From Zerene cesonia (lineage: Eukaryota; Arthropoda; Insecta; Lepidoptera; Pieridae), in assembly GCF_012273895.1 (NCBI RefSeq), contig NC_052128.1, positions 2,728,001 through 2,792,000 on the forward strand: a DNA stretch of 64,000 bases, in the 5' to 3' direction. The notes under the pieces were generated by a model. That model saw only the letters and a program-made list of their open reading frames with translations, searched no databases and had not been told where the DNA came from. The stretch's first letter is position 1. Each line of letters starts with the position of its first letter. Both the position numbers and the translations under genes were made by a program. This document shows positions 22,656-34,402 of the stretch, one piece after another.

Positions 22656-25600
22656 TTAAATAGTCCACACTTGAACTTTCTCAGCTATGACGCACCAACT
22701 CGCTTGATCGTAGTACGACGATACCACGTGAAGGCTCTCCACATATTTCTCGATTAACTGATCCAGTTCTCCCTTCTTAAATACATGGTAGTATCGATGG
22801 TAGGTCACTGCTCCTCCTTCAGAGGGTAGGCTGTCTGACCCATCGCTTAGCGAAGGTAACAGCGGGGCGTGAGGCAACCGGGGTGGGGCGACGGGCATCG
22901 TCGCAGTATCTTCTGACGAAGATCGCGTTTCCAGGAATTTTCTGTCTTTCGAACATTCACTGCACGAGGGCAGCGATGCCAAACTCGCACATCCCAGAGA
23001 CGCAGTACTTCCTGTTTTGTCTCGGCGACTCCAGTCGCTTCCAGCTGATGTGTCACTAGATTCTATTGAAAACCCTGATTTTAATGGTGCCGTGCTTGTG
23101 CTGGAACGAGAAGTCATCGATTCCGGACTAATCTCCATTTTGTCCAAATCACTTGAGTCAGTGGATTGTCCTACTTTTAATGATGATCGTTTATCTGTGC
23201 TAGTACAAAGCGAGTCTACACTTATTTCTGACTCTAGGGAATATCCGGTTTCAAGAGATTGACTTGTATCATATGCGCCCGAATCAATTGTGATTTCTGG
23301 ATTTCCGTTACTCGATGATATCGCACTATCTTCATCTGGGTTTTTAATATCCGTCAATTCGGGTGTTTTATCATCCGTGATTGTCTTTACATTATATTGA
23401 ATATTGGCACAATTATTTAAGAAAATATCTTCTTCGCTAGTTACCTTCATAGTTTTCTTGAGTTCCCTGTATTTGTTAATTATTGGATCTACGTCTTTTG
23501 ATCTTTTCTTGGTCTTTGTTTTAGTACTGCACTTGGGAAATAATTTATTGATATCCATTTCTTGAGAGTCTTGTAAGCAAGTTACGTATTTTGTTTTGTC
23601 GCTGAATTTACTTAAATTATTTCCATCATTTCCGCCTTTACATAAATATGGGTCCTCGAGGTGTTGCAAGCTATCAGATAGTTCATCTAATATTTTTTGT
23701 GTGTTTCTGTCCTCTTCTTCTCGCTTCAATCGCAGTGAAATACTTTTTTCACTACTACTGCTACTTGGTAGATCAAAGTCTTCTTCATTTATTCGTTTAG
23801 AATATTGGTCTATTTCTTGTAGTAACTTTTCACTTAATTTTTCAGCAAACTCTGTAAGATGCTGACCACGATTTTGGTCAACCCATTCTTCATCTTTTGC
23901 AATCATATCTGATTTACATGTTACCAAGGGTTCATTCGCTTGGATTCTGTTAAAACTTTCTGATTTAGATATTGATTTTTCAGAGTCTGTACTTGATATT
24001 GAGATAGAATCGTACGGTAAACGAGTGGGGCTGCGATGATTTTTGGAATAGTTTTCATCTAATGAACGCCCTTCTGGCCGGTTTGGTGACAACCTATTTA
24101 AGCTCCATGTTGAATTGCTGGTACTTCCTTGTTTTGGGGACCTGTCCTTGGATCGTCGTCCTGGAGATAGACGTTCTAAGCTCGAAGAACTTCCACTTGA
24201 ACTCGTATGAGATTGGGACCTCGATTTATCTTCCAATATCCTTAAATCACCGGGTGAAAGCTTATTAAGGCTCCAATTACTGCTGCTACTGCTACTCGAA
24301 GCTCCTTGAACTATTGCCATGGCTTCTGTGCATTCAATTTTGTCCAAATGTTTTCTTTTTGATCTTGGACTCGATTGTATAACAGTTTCACATGTTTCAT
24401 CAAGTGTTTGTGCAACTTCTGCAACAGCCTCTATGAGGTTTTGAGGAGTATTTAATATTAGTGGCGTTTTTTCTTCAGTAGTCGTTTCCTCTTTCTTGGT
24501 TTGCAACTCAGATGCTGGCAAATCTGAAAAATAAAATACTTCATATAAATATAAATATTTCCAAACATTTTAGTTTTTAAATGGTAAAAACTGATAAATA
24601 CAAATCAACTGAAACGGAAAATTAAAAATTAATGAATTTATTTTAAGAGGACTTGAGTGAATGACCCTAAATAATAATAAAAAATACTAACCTTTTTCAA
24701 CTGCAGTCTTGCGTAATTCATCAGGTACGACGCTTATCACGCTATCGACTGAATCAGGTGAAGAAACTCCACTAGAGTCACTATCCATATCGTCAATAGC
24801 TGGGTTAAATAATTCCAATGACATGAGCTTTGGATGACTTTTAGCAATCGGTTCAGATTTGCCTGTTGTACGAACAATGGGAAACGGCGGCCTGCGACTT
24901 GCATTTATTGAAGGAATTCCTTTATTCAACATTTCTTTTATTTGTCGTATTCTTTCTTTTCGTCTTTTGTCCGCCAATCTAGAATCTAAATTGTCTGATA
25001 CAGGGGATTTGTTGTTTTCTTTGGGCTTGAATTGAGGTATTTCCGGTAGTTCAGCCACGGTTTGTAGTGTTATTTTTGGATACGGCTTTGTGTCTTGAAG
25101 TATTCGAGGTTCTAAATCATTAGTTTCTAATGTGAGTTTATGTATTTCTTCAATGTCCTTGTTTATTTCTGCAATAAGCTCATTTGTGACATCGGTTGAT
25201 ATTTCTTCTTCTTCTTTTATAGGTGATATTGTGTCAATTTCTTCTAATATTTCAGGAACGGAGACTGGCTTAGTTTTCTTTATAACAGGCAGGTTTTCAA
25301 TTGGAGGTATTATAATCTTTTCTTGTTCTTCAGGTTTGGGTGGAGAATTTGGTTGGCTCTTTGATTGTGGCTTTAATGGTACAACAGGGACGTTGTTTGT
25401 TGTGGAATAGTTTTTAAGACTGTATTGTGCAACGAGTATTTTGTTAAAATTGGCAGCTGCTTGTACCGCATTTGGTGAAGCCGGTGGTCGAATCAAAGGA
25501 AATGCTTGTTTTATTCTTGGAGACGGTAGGCCTGGTGAACTTTTCATGCGTGGTGAGGTTGGTACTGACGATACTTTTAATCGTGGCGAAGTAGGACCTG

Positions 25601-28600
25601 GTGATAACGGAGTTGGTGATAGAGGATCGCCAGTGCCGTCAGCTTTAGGCACATATATTACTGAAGCAAAACTGTCTTCTGAATCGACACTTGTGTCACT
25701 TTGCAAACTACTATCTTTCGATGAATCGGAGCCATCTTCTCTAGAATGTCGCCGCTCAGGACAGGTTTTTTCATTAGTAGTGTTATTGTCACTTGGTGTA
25801 GGAACTTCCGGTACAGGTCCATGATTTTTCCAACCTTGCAGCATTCGTACGAACACAGTCACCTTATCTATATTCGTTGTGGAAGTTTTGAACTTGTTTG
25901 TGAGGCCGTTTTTAAGTGATTGAAATTTTTTAGCAGTTGTCGCCGATGTTGAGAAAATCGAGTCACGTATTGAATCGAGAGTCCCTGGTCTCCTATATAA
26001 ATACTCTTCATTGAGTGAAGCTTGTTTTTGTATATTTTTTCTTAAGCGCTCTTTTTCTCTTAACCTTTCTGCAGACATGAGCTCCTCATTTAATGAAGTT
26101 TGTTTAAATACACCAGGCTTTCTTGATTGCATTCTATATGTATGAACTTTGAAATTGGGCATTTCTTCGACAAGACTTTTCATGTCAGTAGGTTTATCGA
26201 GATCTTCTTCCGCGTCATCTTCATTAATAGATTTCTTTTGTTTAACTAATTTGGGTTTCTTACGTTCCGCAGTTTCAACTGGTGGAGGTTCTGAGGGTGG
26301 TGGTTCGCGTTCTTCACCACCAAGACTGGGCAAACTAGACCTGGATCGCACCATTGCGTGGCGTTCTATGTCAGCAATGTCTGTAAGACTTCTTGATTTT
26401 AAAGTGGATGAGTCAGGTGGTTGTGCAATTAATCTAGGAGGTAGAACTTCATCTAATCTTCGTAATTCAATTGGAAGATCTGCTGCTGGTGGTTCTGGCT
26501 GACCGCGAGGACATGGTCTAGTGTTAACCCTAGTTCCTAGGTTCCACGATGGCAGGAAGGATCGCCGGCCAGCTAATCGCTGTAACGCTCGTCTCACAAA
26601 TGAATAGCATGTTTCATTTGGTGAGGATAAGGACGACGATCCTGGTGAGCCATCTCGGCTCTTCCATGGTTCCGCTGTCCTGTAAAATTAATTACCATTA
26701 GACTAGACGAACAATTACGGAAACCTTTTTATAGTATGTACTTCATTATTTTACGTTTTATAGCGAGTATTTTCACCTTTACATTTTATTTATTTACTTA
26801 GATACTTACTGCTCATTTTCCACAGACAGGAATCGTGGTCCAGGTGGTGGCGGACACAGCGTCACTGGTCTGTGCCATGGAATCAGGACGTCCTGTAAAC
26901 ATCATTGATTAAAATAATCCATATCCATGGTATTTTACCACACAAAATTAGGAACGTATATTCTATTTTAAGCTATTAACCAACATTTGAATTATGCAAT
27001 TAAAAAGTTCAAATGATATGCATTGTACATTGATACCTTACAATAAGTCTTATCAGTGACTTTTTATACACTTCAAATCTGGCTCAAATATATCTTCATT
27101 TGGCTCACCTGCGAATGAAAGTTCCGTCCCTCGTGTTCCATAGCCCACACGGTGAGCAGCAGCCGGCCCCCAATGCGGGTGATCCTCGCGAGCTCCCGCA
27201 GTGCCATCGCGCGGCGCTCCACCGTCGCGAAGTGGTGCACCACCGCGATGGAGAGCACCGCGTCGAACGATTCGTCGCGGAACGGGAGGCTGAGGTTGTC
27301 GCATACGACCACCTGGTGATGAACGTGGTGGTGAATTGTAGTATTCAGTACTGTATGATTCAACTTGGTGACGTATAGAGCGGTTAAAATGTGACGTAAA
27401 ATGATTCATCACGGAACGAAAGGCGGTTGTCACATACCGTTATATAGGTTATAAATTATAATTTGTATATGAGCTGGACCACACATCTTCGTCTGCTCTA
27501 AAAGCAATATTTATCATATTTTTGCAACATTTGTCATTGATGAACCGCTTTTACTGGTGATTAGTGATATAATATAATCATTCTCAATACTACTATATGT
27601 AGATGTAGTGTGTCAAAATTCAGTGTTTAAAAGTTATGTAACTTTATATGAATTACGTATATTACAACTGTGTTTAAAGAAGTGTCTGAAATAAGATTGC
27701 TGGAAGTAGTAGTGTTTTAAGTGTGAGTTTCAATATAGTAATTTACCAACTCTTGTGTAATTTTTTACGACTTTTTTGTATTATTTAATCCTAGCTAAAT
27801 ACATTAGTTTCTTACTATCTTTATCCATACCTCATTATTGTTCTGGTGGGCTTGCGCTGAAAGTCTCGAGCACCTGTCACCACCGACGGCGAACACGGAA
27901 GGATTCACACTCAAGTATTTTCCATTTCCACAACCTGGAATATTATGGTGAAATGTCAAAATGTTTATGAAGAATACATTTATATTGATAAGTTTTGTTG
28001 TTTTAATACCTTAAGTTATCTACACTAATATTATAAAAAGAAAATTTTTCTTTTTTTTTTATATTTGTTACGATTTCACACAAAAACTGCTGCGCTTATT
28101 TCAAGAATTTTTCACCATTGTAAAGCTGCAACTTCACTGAGTGACATAGGCTATATATGTAGCAGCGAGGGAGGGCGAACAGTCGGTCTTCTAACATTTG
28201 TAAAAAAAATCATAGATTTCTTATTATTTATTTGTGTTTTTAACAAATGGCTTGAACAATGGCAAAAAGTTTTATAGCTGAAATATATTAAATGTTTTGA
28301 AATATTCAATATATTTCAAGATTTCTCAAATGGCTGTCTTATCGCTAAATAGCGTGTTCTTCCAAAGTACCAGTTGTACGTAAATTAAAGTAGAGAGGAA
28401 TGAATAGTTGTGAGTAAATAAACAATGTTAAGCTTTATGACTCTTGACCGAATAAATAAGCAATTTTGATATAATTGGGACTATATCAATTACTTATAAC
28501 TTGTTATCATCACGTTTATCATTGAATCGTATTTAATTATCCTAATTGTGAGGATATGAAAATAGACAAGGTTTTATTCATTCACGAGGGCGGTCACTCC

Positions 28601-29427
28601 CACGTTGTGACATTTGGCTCAACGCGGCTACTGCTGAAATGCTAATTATCTGTTGTTAATATATTTACGAAACTGAGTGGGAAGATTATATTACGCGCCC
28701 ACTTACTAATAATGCCTTCGAGAATTAGACATTAATAGCGAAGACAAGTGAGGTTAGCGGCTGAAGGCTATGTACAGAGCATCATTATATTAATTGTAAA
28801 TTCGCTCGCAAAAAAGGAGTGAAATATAATTTTATTGAAACGTTAAATGTCATAATTATAGGTTGGATTAAATAAAATGTGAACGTGTAATACGTAAATA
28901 AGGCGAGCTACACCCAGTATGTTCCTATGTAGCAGGAGAAGTTACTGTATTTTTTAGAGAGAAAATTACTAAACACAACAGCGAAAAAATGAATGTATTT
29001 CGCCTTCCTCTGCGTATGTGCTGCTCGCTTTTAAGGGGTAAGGGATAAGGAAAGGTTAGTATACTGGAAAGAAGGAATGGATTCAGAGAGTTAGTAAACG
29101 AAAACGGGCCTACGGCTCTCCAACTCAAAGTTCGAAACATACATAACATGCAACTATTTCATGCCGGTCGTCTGTGGGGTGTGGTACTTCCCCAGCCGGT
29201 GGGCCAGCAGACTTACCGACGTCGCACACGAGGCTGCCCGGCTCCAGGTCGGCGAGGAATGCGCGCACGGCCGGCGCCGGCGCGCTGGGCGCGTCGTCCT
29301 CGCCCGCCTGCTCGTACACGTCGTGCACGTAGGCGCGCTCGAGCGCCGCGCCGCGCGCCGCGCACTCGCCTGCGCACTCGCCCGCGCACTCGCCCGCGCC
29401 CGCCACCGCGCCCGCGCCATCTGCCAT
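22656..29427 (-). CDS. TRMT9B: TRMT9B-type (Trm9-like) SAM methyltransferase, 6 coding exons, 1485 aa
   Basis: Relative of the yeast Trm9 / ALKBH8 wobble-uridine tRNA methyltransferases, in the metazoan TRMT9B (KIAA1456) subfamily. Exons on the minus strand: 29217-29427 (coding part), 27831-27934, 27109-27312, 26810-26892, 24692-26679, 22656-24523. Total 4458 nt, frame intact. SAM domain: motif I CDVGCGNGKYL (68-78), VVCDNLSLPFRDESFDAVLS (107-126), VVHHFATVERR, then GGRLLLTVWAMEHEGRNF up to residue 173. Residues 201-1430 are Ser/Pro-rich, probably disordered and encoded by two very long exons. A conserved C-terminal block starts at about 1437 (RYYHVFKKGELDQLIEKYV, then SWCVIAEK), matching the human TRMT9B end RYYHVF-GEL...WCIIAEK. 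Human TRMT9B is about 454 aa, so the middle is greatly expanded. Substrate and activity here are inferred from family only. Exon 1 opens at an acceptor, so an upstream non-coding exon exists. Confidence 0.93.
24051..24275 (-). other. TRMT9B region with repeated SLN(K/R)LSP motifs
   Basis: Within exon 6: WSLNKLSP (residues 947-954), LERLSP (979-984), WSLNRLSP (1003-1010) and RSLDEN (1016-1021), separated by Ser-rich linkers. The last resembles the SRSLDES element of human TRMT9B. They look like repeated short linear or phosphorylation motifs. Confidence 0.7.
25509..25613 (-). other. TRMT9B region with three SPRxK motifs
   Basis: Within exon 5, residues about 557-591 run SPTPLSPGPTSPRLK, then TSPRMK and PSPRIK: three S-P-R-(L/M/I)-K units spaced about 11-12 residues apart. 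Each fits a proline-directed kinase site. Upstream in the same exon, SLNEE occurs at 396-400 and 422-426. Confidence 0.7.
28960..29212 (+). mobile_element. 'ctgtggggtgtggtacttcc' interspersed repeat touching TRMT9B exon 1
   Basis: CGGGCCTACGGCTC and TTCATGCCGGTCGTCTGTGG then GGTGTGGTACTTCCCC match the copy at 34485-34800. The repeat runs to within about 4 bp of the exon 1 splice donor (GTAAGT begins at 29216 on the minus strand). It is antisense to the gene. Confidence 0.65.
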
Positions 29428-29441
29428 CACCGCACCGCCAT
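29427..29441 (-). promoter_or_regulatory. Four-codon uORF overlapping the TRMT9B start (TGATG)
   Basis: In the spliced leader of exon 1, ATGGCGGTGCGGTGA (Met-Ala-Val-Arg-stop) begins 10 nt after the acceptor. Its stop shares one base with the main ATG at 29427-29425. Such an arrangement would allow stop-restart translation or repress the main frame. Confidence 0.75.
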
Positions 29442-30523
29442 TGCACAGCGCTGAAAATTGTTTATTCTAGTTAATCGTAATGTAATAAAGCTTATTTATT
29501 CGTTAACTATAAAGAAATCTTATATACATTCATTTAAAAGATTTATATGAAATATACTTAATAAATATATTTACTTAGTATGTTTATACTTCCATAAAAA
29601 GGTTAATAATTTATATACCATGCATTAATCTTCAATACCTTTATACAACTCCATCAATGTCATCTTACATTTATAACGTGAAAATAGACGAAGAGTTTCT
29701 TAATATTTACTCTTATTATTATATTAAATGTTTACAAATTACTAAATAGTTTCCATAATAAAAAGGTGATGCCACAGCTTAATAATACCGGAACGCCTAT
29801 TTGGTTCTGTTTCTACTCATACCGTTTATTAGTTTAATTTATCAGATAGACCTTGCTTTGTGCAAATGAATAAACCATCCATTAATCATTTAAATTAATC
29901 ACAGCATCGTAACATATTAATGTAACAACTACTAATAAATGTTTACTAAATTACAATTACAATACCTATAGTTTTATTCTAACGTATTAGCATAGGCTAT
30001 ATATAAACAGTTCCCAATGCAATTGGTTGAATTTAGCTTAAACCGCAATAGTAAAGCACGGACAATTGGGCAGACTAAATAGCACTAGCATCGGAAACAT
30101 GCGCTTTTGCGACCAGTCTAAAATTATTCTAAAGCATTTCTATTTTAAGCTACATTTACATGAATCCGAATTGATATTGTATGACTAAGTGCATTTAACA
30201 AAGCTTATAGAGTTATTTAATCAAATTAACGATAAACTAAATAAATTAGTCATCCTTACATGTTGTCACTACTATTTAGCACCTTGTATAGGTTTCATTT
30301 AACGTTAATAATCTTGTGTAATATGAACGATTTATGGTAATTCCAATGCTATTAGAAGCTGACGTTTACGTAGCGAAGAAGGTTCTCGATTCTGTAACTG
30401 TAACTGTATTTTTTAAATTTTGTTACTCGATTTCTCTCTGAGATTTTAAGCGATTGGCGTAATTCTTTCTACGATGTTAATACAGCTAGTAATGAGATAA
30501 TATGGATCTATTAATGTAAGTAA

Positions 30524-30685
30524 ATGACTTATGCGTATATTTGTCGCAAAAAATATCCCATGAAGGACGACATGTCTCTCCGCAACCACATTCACAAGAC
30601 TGTTGCGACTGCCCGGCACTCTATCAAAGATAGGTTTGATGTCGTTATGCGTGAGCCTACCTACTCTAAGTATAATGTAGACTGA
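30524..30685 (+). CDS. Unidentified 53-codon open frame
   Basis: ATG to TGA, preceded by an in-frame stop. The translation starts MTYAYICRKKYPMKDDMSL and ends FDVVMREPTYSKYNVD; it is charged and mixed in composition, and GC-richer than the flanks in its second half (30560-30660). I do not recognise the family. It could be a fragment of a transposon protein, a last exon of an unannotated gene, or chance. Confidence 0.25.
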   Translation: MTYAYICRKKYPMKDDMSLRNHIHKTVATARHSIKDRFDVVMREPTYSKYNVD

Positions 30686-31289
30686 TGTTGTTTTTCAGTT
30701 CGAAACATTTATTTATTCAATTACATTTCTTTTAGAAGTACTTTTGAATTATTTACAGTGCAACATAAATAAAATAACAATCCATATTGAATAACATGAA
30801 AATTAAATAAATTTATAGAATATATAAAATAATGAACCTCATGATGTATGCGAAGATGCTAAAAGCTTTTTAAATTGTATTGATTTCAAAAGCTTTCAAA
30901 GTAATCAAACCAATTCTGCAAGAGAAATATAAGAATATATACTATCGATAGTCCTGGCTTCGCCTGGTCCGAACCGAAAAAAAAAAAAACAATGGTTAAG
31001 TGAGAGTCAGACAAATAACCTAAAATGCAGTTACATTTACGTTAAAGCAAAAAAAGCCAACCCAATTTCTAACTGTTGTAATAACGATAGCGTATATATG
31101 TACATCATCTCTAAAAATTCAAGGGTCGGATGGATTGACAGACAGACAGATCGACGAACAGCAAAGTTTAAGTAATCCTAAGGGTCCCATTTCTGCCTTT
31201 TGGTTAAACCTAAAAATTAAATACGACATTCCTTATTATTAAACTTCTGTTGGCAAAATTATTCTCCAAATAGCCGCTTAAGCTATCGC

Positions 31290-31513
31290 GATCGCTAAGC
31301 CCCGCGGTTTTACCCTCGTTAGTCTCTATCCCGTAGGAATATCGGGATAAAAAGCCTATATGTTATTTCAGTTGTCCAGCTATCTACGTACGAAATTTCA
31401 TTGCAATCGGTTCAGTAGTTTTGGCGTGGAAGAGTAACATACATACATACACATGCACATACATCCATCCTCGCAAACTTTCGGATTCATGATATTAGTA
31501 CGATAGGGTAGGA
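31290..31513 (-). mobile_element. Helitron-like element, minus-strand copy
   Basis: Decayed 3' end GCTAAGCCCCGCGGTTTTACC, then TATCCCGTAGGAATATCGGG, TTCATTGCAATCGGTTCAGT and CGCAAACTTTCGGATTCATG. Same family as 2890-3133. Confidence 0.55.
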
Positions 31514-32559
31514 CAAACAAATATACAAAATATCTTTCCATTATGCAATAAAAGTATACATTAATATTTCCCAATTGTATTATACTATTTTATATGTCAT
31601 GTACTTTGTTGATTTACAAGGACACAACCGGAGCCACAAATAGCTTCGATTCTATATCGAAATGGAGAACTGCATTATTCAAATCAGTAAACGGGTGTTC
31701 CGCCGAAGGTGACTGAAAATAGTGATTGCAATGCAACTTTCTGGTTTCGCAAGATATAGCTGCCTTTATATTTATGGTAAAAGTACCATTTTGTAAGAGC
31801 TCAGTCACGTCCGTGGATTTATGACCTCACTGTATCTCACTTGGTGACCTGGTTACGTATAACGGAATTCCAAACGTTCTTTGCGATTATCTAATGTATT
31901 GGAAAATTGATTTTGTACAAGATTTTTAACTGAATGATATTTTTTTTGGAATAGATAACGAAGTGTGTTGTGGATATGTGAATGTAAACTATGAGTTTGA
32001 AGATAATATTAACGCGTTAATTTTGTTTTTTTGAGATATTATAAGGTCTACAACCATTTTTTAATACAGAAAATATCAACCAATAAAATATAACTTACAA
32101 ATATAAGCCCACATATTATAAGGAAAACACAAATATCATCACATAATGTTTTTAATTATTCAGTCAGTAATTGTTTATTGAATTCTTGCATAATCTTAAT
32201 CAAATTAACGTAATTTTATCGTTGTAGAAAAAAAAAAACAAAAACATAAGCAATATCCACCAGTAAAACCGAAATAAAACTAACTACTATACAAAATCCA
32301 TCACAATGAAAGAATCAAATACACGTCCTATTTAAAAGATTGAAATAATGTAGGCATAATGTAGGCAATTTCAGAAGCCATTCATCTCATCTTTTGTGTT
32401 TCAACAATAATGTAGGTACGGAATTTTATTATGCGAGAGAACGCTGATGCATACTGCTTGAATCGCGGAAAGGATCGTGGATTTCGCCAGATGCTGGTTT
32501 TATAGGTTCACTTTATTTATACACTGCCCTCTCGAGGACAGACCCTCGACTTAAATAAG

Positions 32560-32692
32560 AATTAATTTTAGGGTACTGTGTCCAAAGGGTAAAACGGGAG
32601 CACATGACCTAAGATTTCGCTGTCTGTCTGACTGCTGTCCGCCTGTCCGTCCGTCTGTCACAAGGTTGGATCTCATGAACTGCGACATATGT
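32560..32692 (+). repeat. Dispersed repeat interrupted by gap 2
   Basis: GGGTACTGTGTCCAAAGGGT, AAAACGGGAGCACATGACC and CCGTCCGTCTGTCACAAGG match a repeat pattern common in lepidopteran genomes (from memory). A related piece in the other orientation is at about 17355-17440, with a shorter one near 31140. It runs straight into the N run. Confidence 0.5.
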
Positions 32693-33692
32693 NNNNNNNN
32701 NNNNNNNNNNNNNNNNNNNNNNNNNNNNNNNNNNNNNNNNNNNNNNNNNNNNNNNNNNNNNNNNNNNNNNNNNNNNNNNNNNNNNNNNNNNNNNNNNNNN
32801 NNNNNNNNNNNNNNNNNNNNNNNNNNNNNNNNNNNNNNNNNNNNNNNNNNNNNNNNNNNNNNNNNNNNNNNNNNNNNNNNNNNNNNNNNNNNNNNNNNNN
32901 NNNNNNNNNNNNNNNNNNNNNNNNNNNNNNNNNNNNNNNNNNNNNNNNNNNNNNNNNNNNNNNNNNNNNNNNNNNNNNNNNNNNNNNNNNNNNNNNNNNN
33001 NNNNNNNNNNNNNNNNNNNNNNNNNNNNNNNNNNNNNNNNNNNNNNNNNNNNNNNNNNNNNNNNNNNNNNNNNNNNNNNNNNNNNNNNNNNNNNNNNNNN
33101 NNNNNNNNNNNNNNNNNNNNNNNNNNNNNNNNNNNNNNNNNNNNNNNNNNNNNNNNNNNNNNNNNNNNNNNNNNNNNNNNNNNNNNNNNNNNNNNNNNNN
33201 NNNNNNNNNNNNNNNNNNNNNNNNNNNNNNNNNNNNNNNNNNNNNNNNNNNNNNNNNNNNNNNNNNNNNNNNNNNNNNNNNNNNNNNNNNNNNNNNNNNN
33301 NNNNNNNNNNNNNNNNNNNNNNNNNNNNNNNNNNNNNNNNNNNNNNNNNNNNNNNNNNNNNNNNNNNNNNNNNNNNNNNNNNNNNNNNNNNNNNNNNNNN
33401 NNNNNNNNNNNNNNNNNNNNNNNNNNNNNNNNNNNNNNNNNNNNNNNNNNNNNNNNNNNNNNNNNNNNNNNNNNNNNNNNNNNNNNNNNNNNNNNNNNNN
33501 NNNNNNNNNNNNNNNNNNNNNNNNNNNNNNNNNNNNNNNNNNNNNNNNNNNNNNNNNNNNNNNNNNNNNNNNNNNNNNNNNNNNNNNNNNNNNNNNNNNN
33601 NNNNNNNNNNNNNNNNNNNNNNNNNNNNNNNNNNNNNNNNNNNNNNNNNNNNNNNNNNNNNNNNNNNNNNNNNNNNNNNNNNNNNNNNNNNN
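32693..33692. other. Assembly gap, exactly 1000 N
   Basis: Fixed-length placeholder. Unlike gap 1, the two flanks are not copies of each other: a dispersed repeat on the left, and AACGCGGCCTTTGTTAAATT on the right, which resembles 16850-16875. Open frames across it are artefacts. Confidence 0.99.
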
Positions 33693-33764
33693 AACGCGGC
33701 CTTTGTTAAATTTAATTTTTAGTTTTATAGCATTGAAATGCTTTATAAATGAGAAATTTTGAAA

Positions 33765-33840
33765 GAATATGCTACGGTTAGGCAAAAAACGCAGGTTCGA
33801 ATCCTGCCTCGTGATCAAATTTTTTCTATTCTTTCAAAAT
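33765..33840 (+). repeat. tRNA-headed SINE fragment
   Basis: CGCAGGTTCGAATCCTGCC is a good B box with flanking arms, followed by TCGTGATCAAA and a T-rich tail. The GATCACGAG/CTCGTGATC core is shared with 16600-16700 and with about 58503-58515, so this is one SINE family with three remnants here. Confidence 0.5.
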
Positions 33841-34402
33841 TTCTATTTCTGTTGTCATTGTTCAACAAAAAATAATAAAAAATCGGGGTTAAGCAGCAAT
33901 TGGCACGGTCATAAAAGGAGGTGATTATTTTTTTTTTGGCTCTTTAGATTATTTGTACGAAACCCTTAGTGTCACGATGCGAACTCGCATTTGCCCGATT
34001 TTTATTATTTACACAGCCTGTTATTGTGTGAATAGAGAACGTTGTGAAAAGTAAGTTTTATAAATTGGATCAGGAGTCGCTATTTTTGCATTTTGCATTA
34101 AAAGAACAGATATAAAGGTTTTCATATTTAGTATTATTGATGTAAGCAAATTTATTAAGAAAAGAATATCTAGATCTGAAACTATACTTAAAAATAGGTT
34201 ATTTGTTTAGATTTTATATCACTATTGAAACAGGTGTATTTTTGCGTGGTGGAATAACATCACGCAAAGATTGCATTTTAGCAAGGATCCAATGCTATTT
34301 AGGGCCGGCTATAAATTTTATGGTTGTTTTACAAGAAGAGAATTTATTTATTCCAATTTTTTTTCTTCAGATTTAATATTACTTACTCTTAGATATAAAA
34401 TC

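Larger units (their letters stand above)
29451..32560. other. Gene-free AT-rich DNA upstream of TRMT9B exon 1
   Basis: No protein family is recognisable. It contains a Helitron-like copy (31290-31513), a small unidentified open frame (30524-30685), an ACAGACAGACAG repeat piece near 31140, and an open frame at 31614-31808 (minus) without recognisable features. Probably intron of TRMT9B if its promoter lies further right. Confidence 0.5.

Noticed and set aside
23017..26502. Plus-strand open frames opposite the long TRMT9B exons
   Set aside because: Ser-rich antisense shadows; no start context or splice support.
29148..29474. Arg/Pro/Ala-rich open frames on both strands over TRMT9B exon 1
   Set aside because: High GC removes stop codons in all frames. 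Only the minus frame leading to CDVG joins the next exon with a SAM motif.
32666..33818. Open frames of 347-381 codons over gap 2
   Set aside because: Same N artefact.
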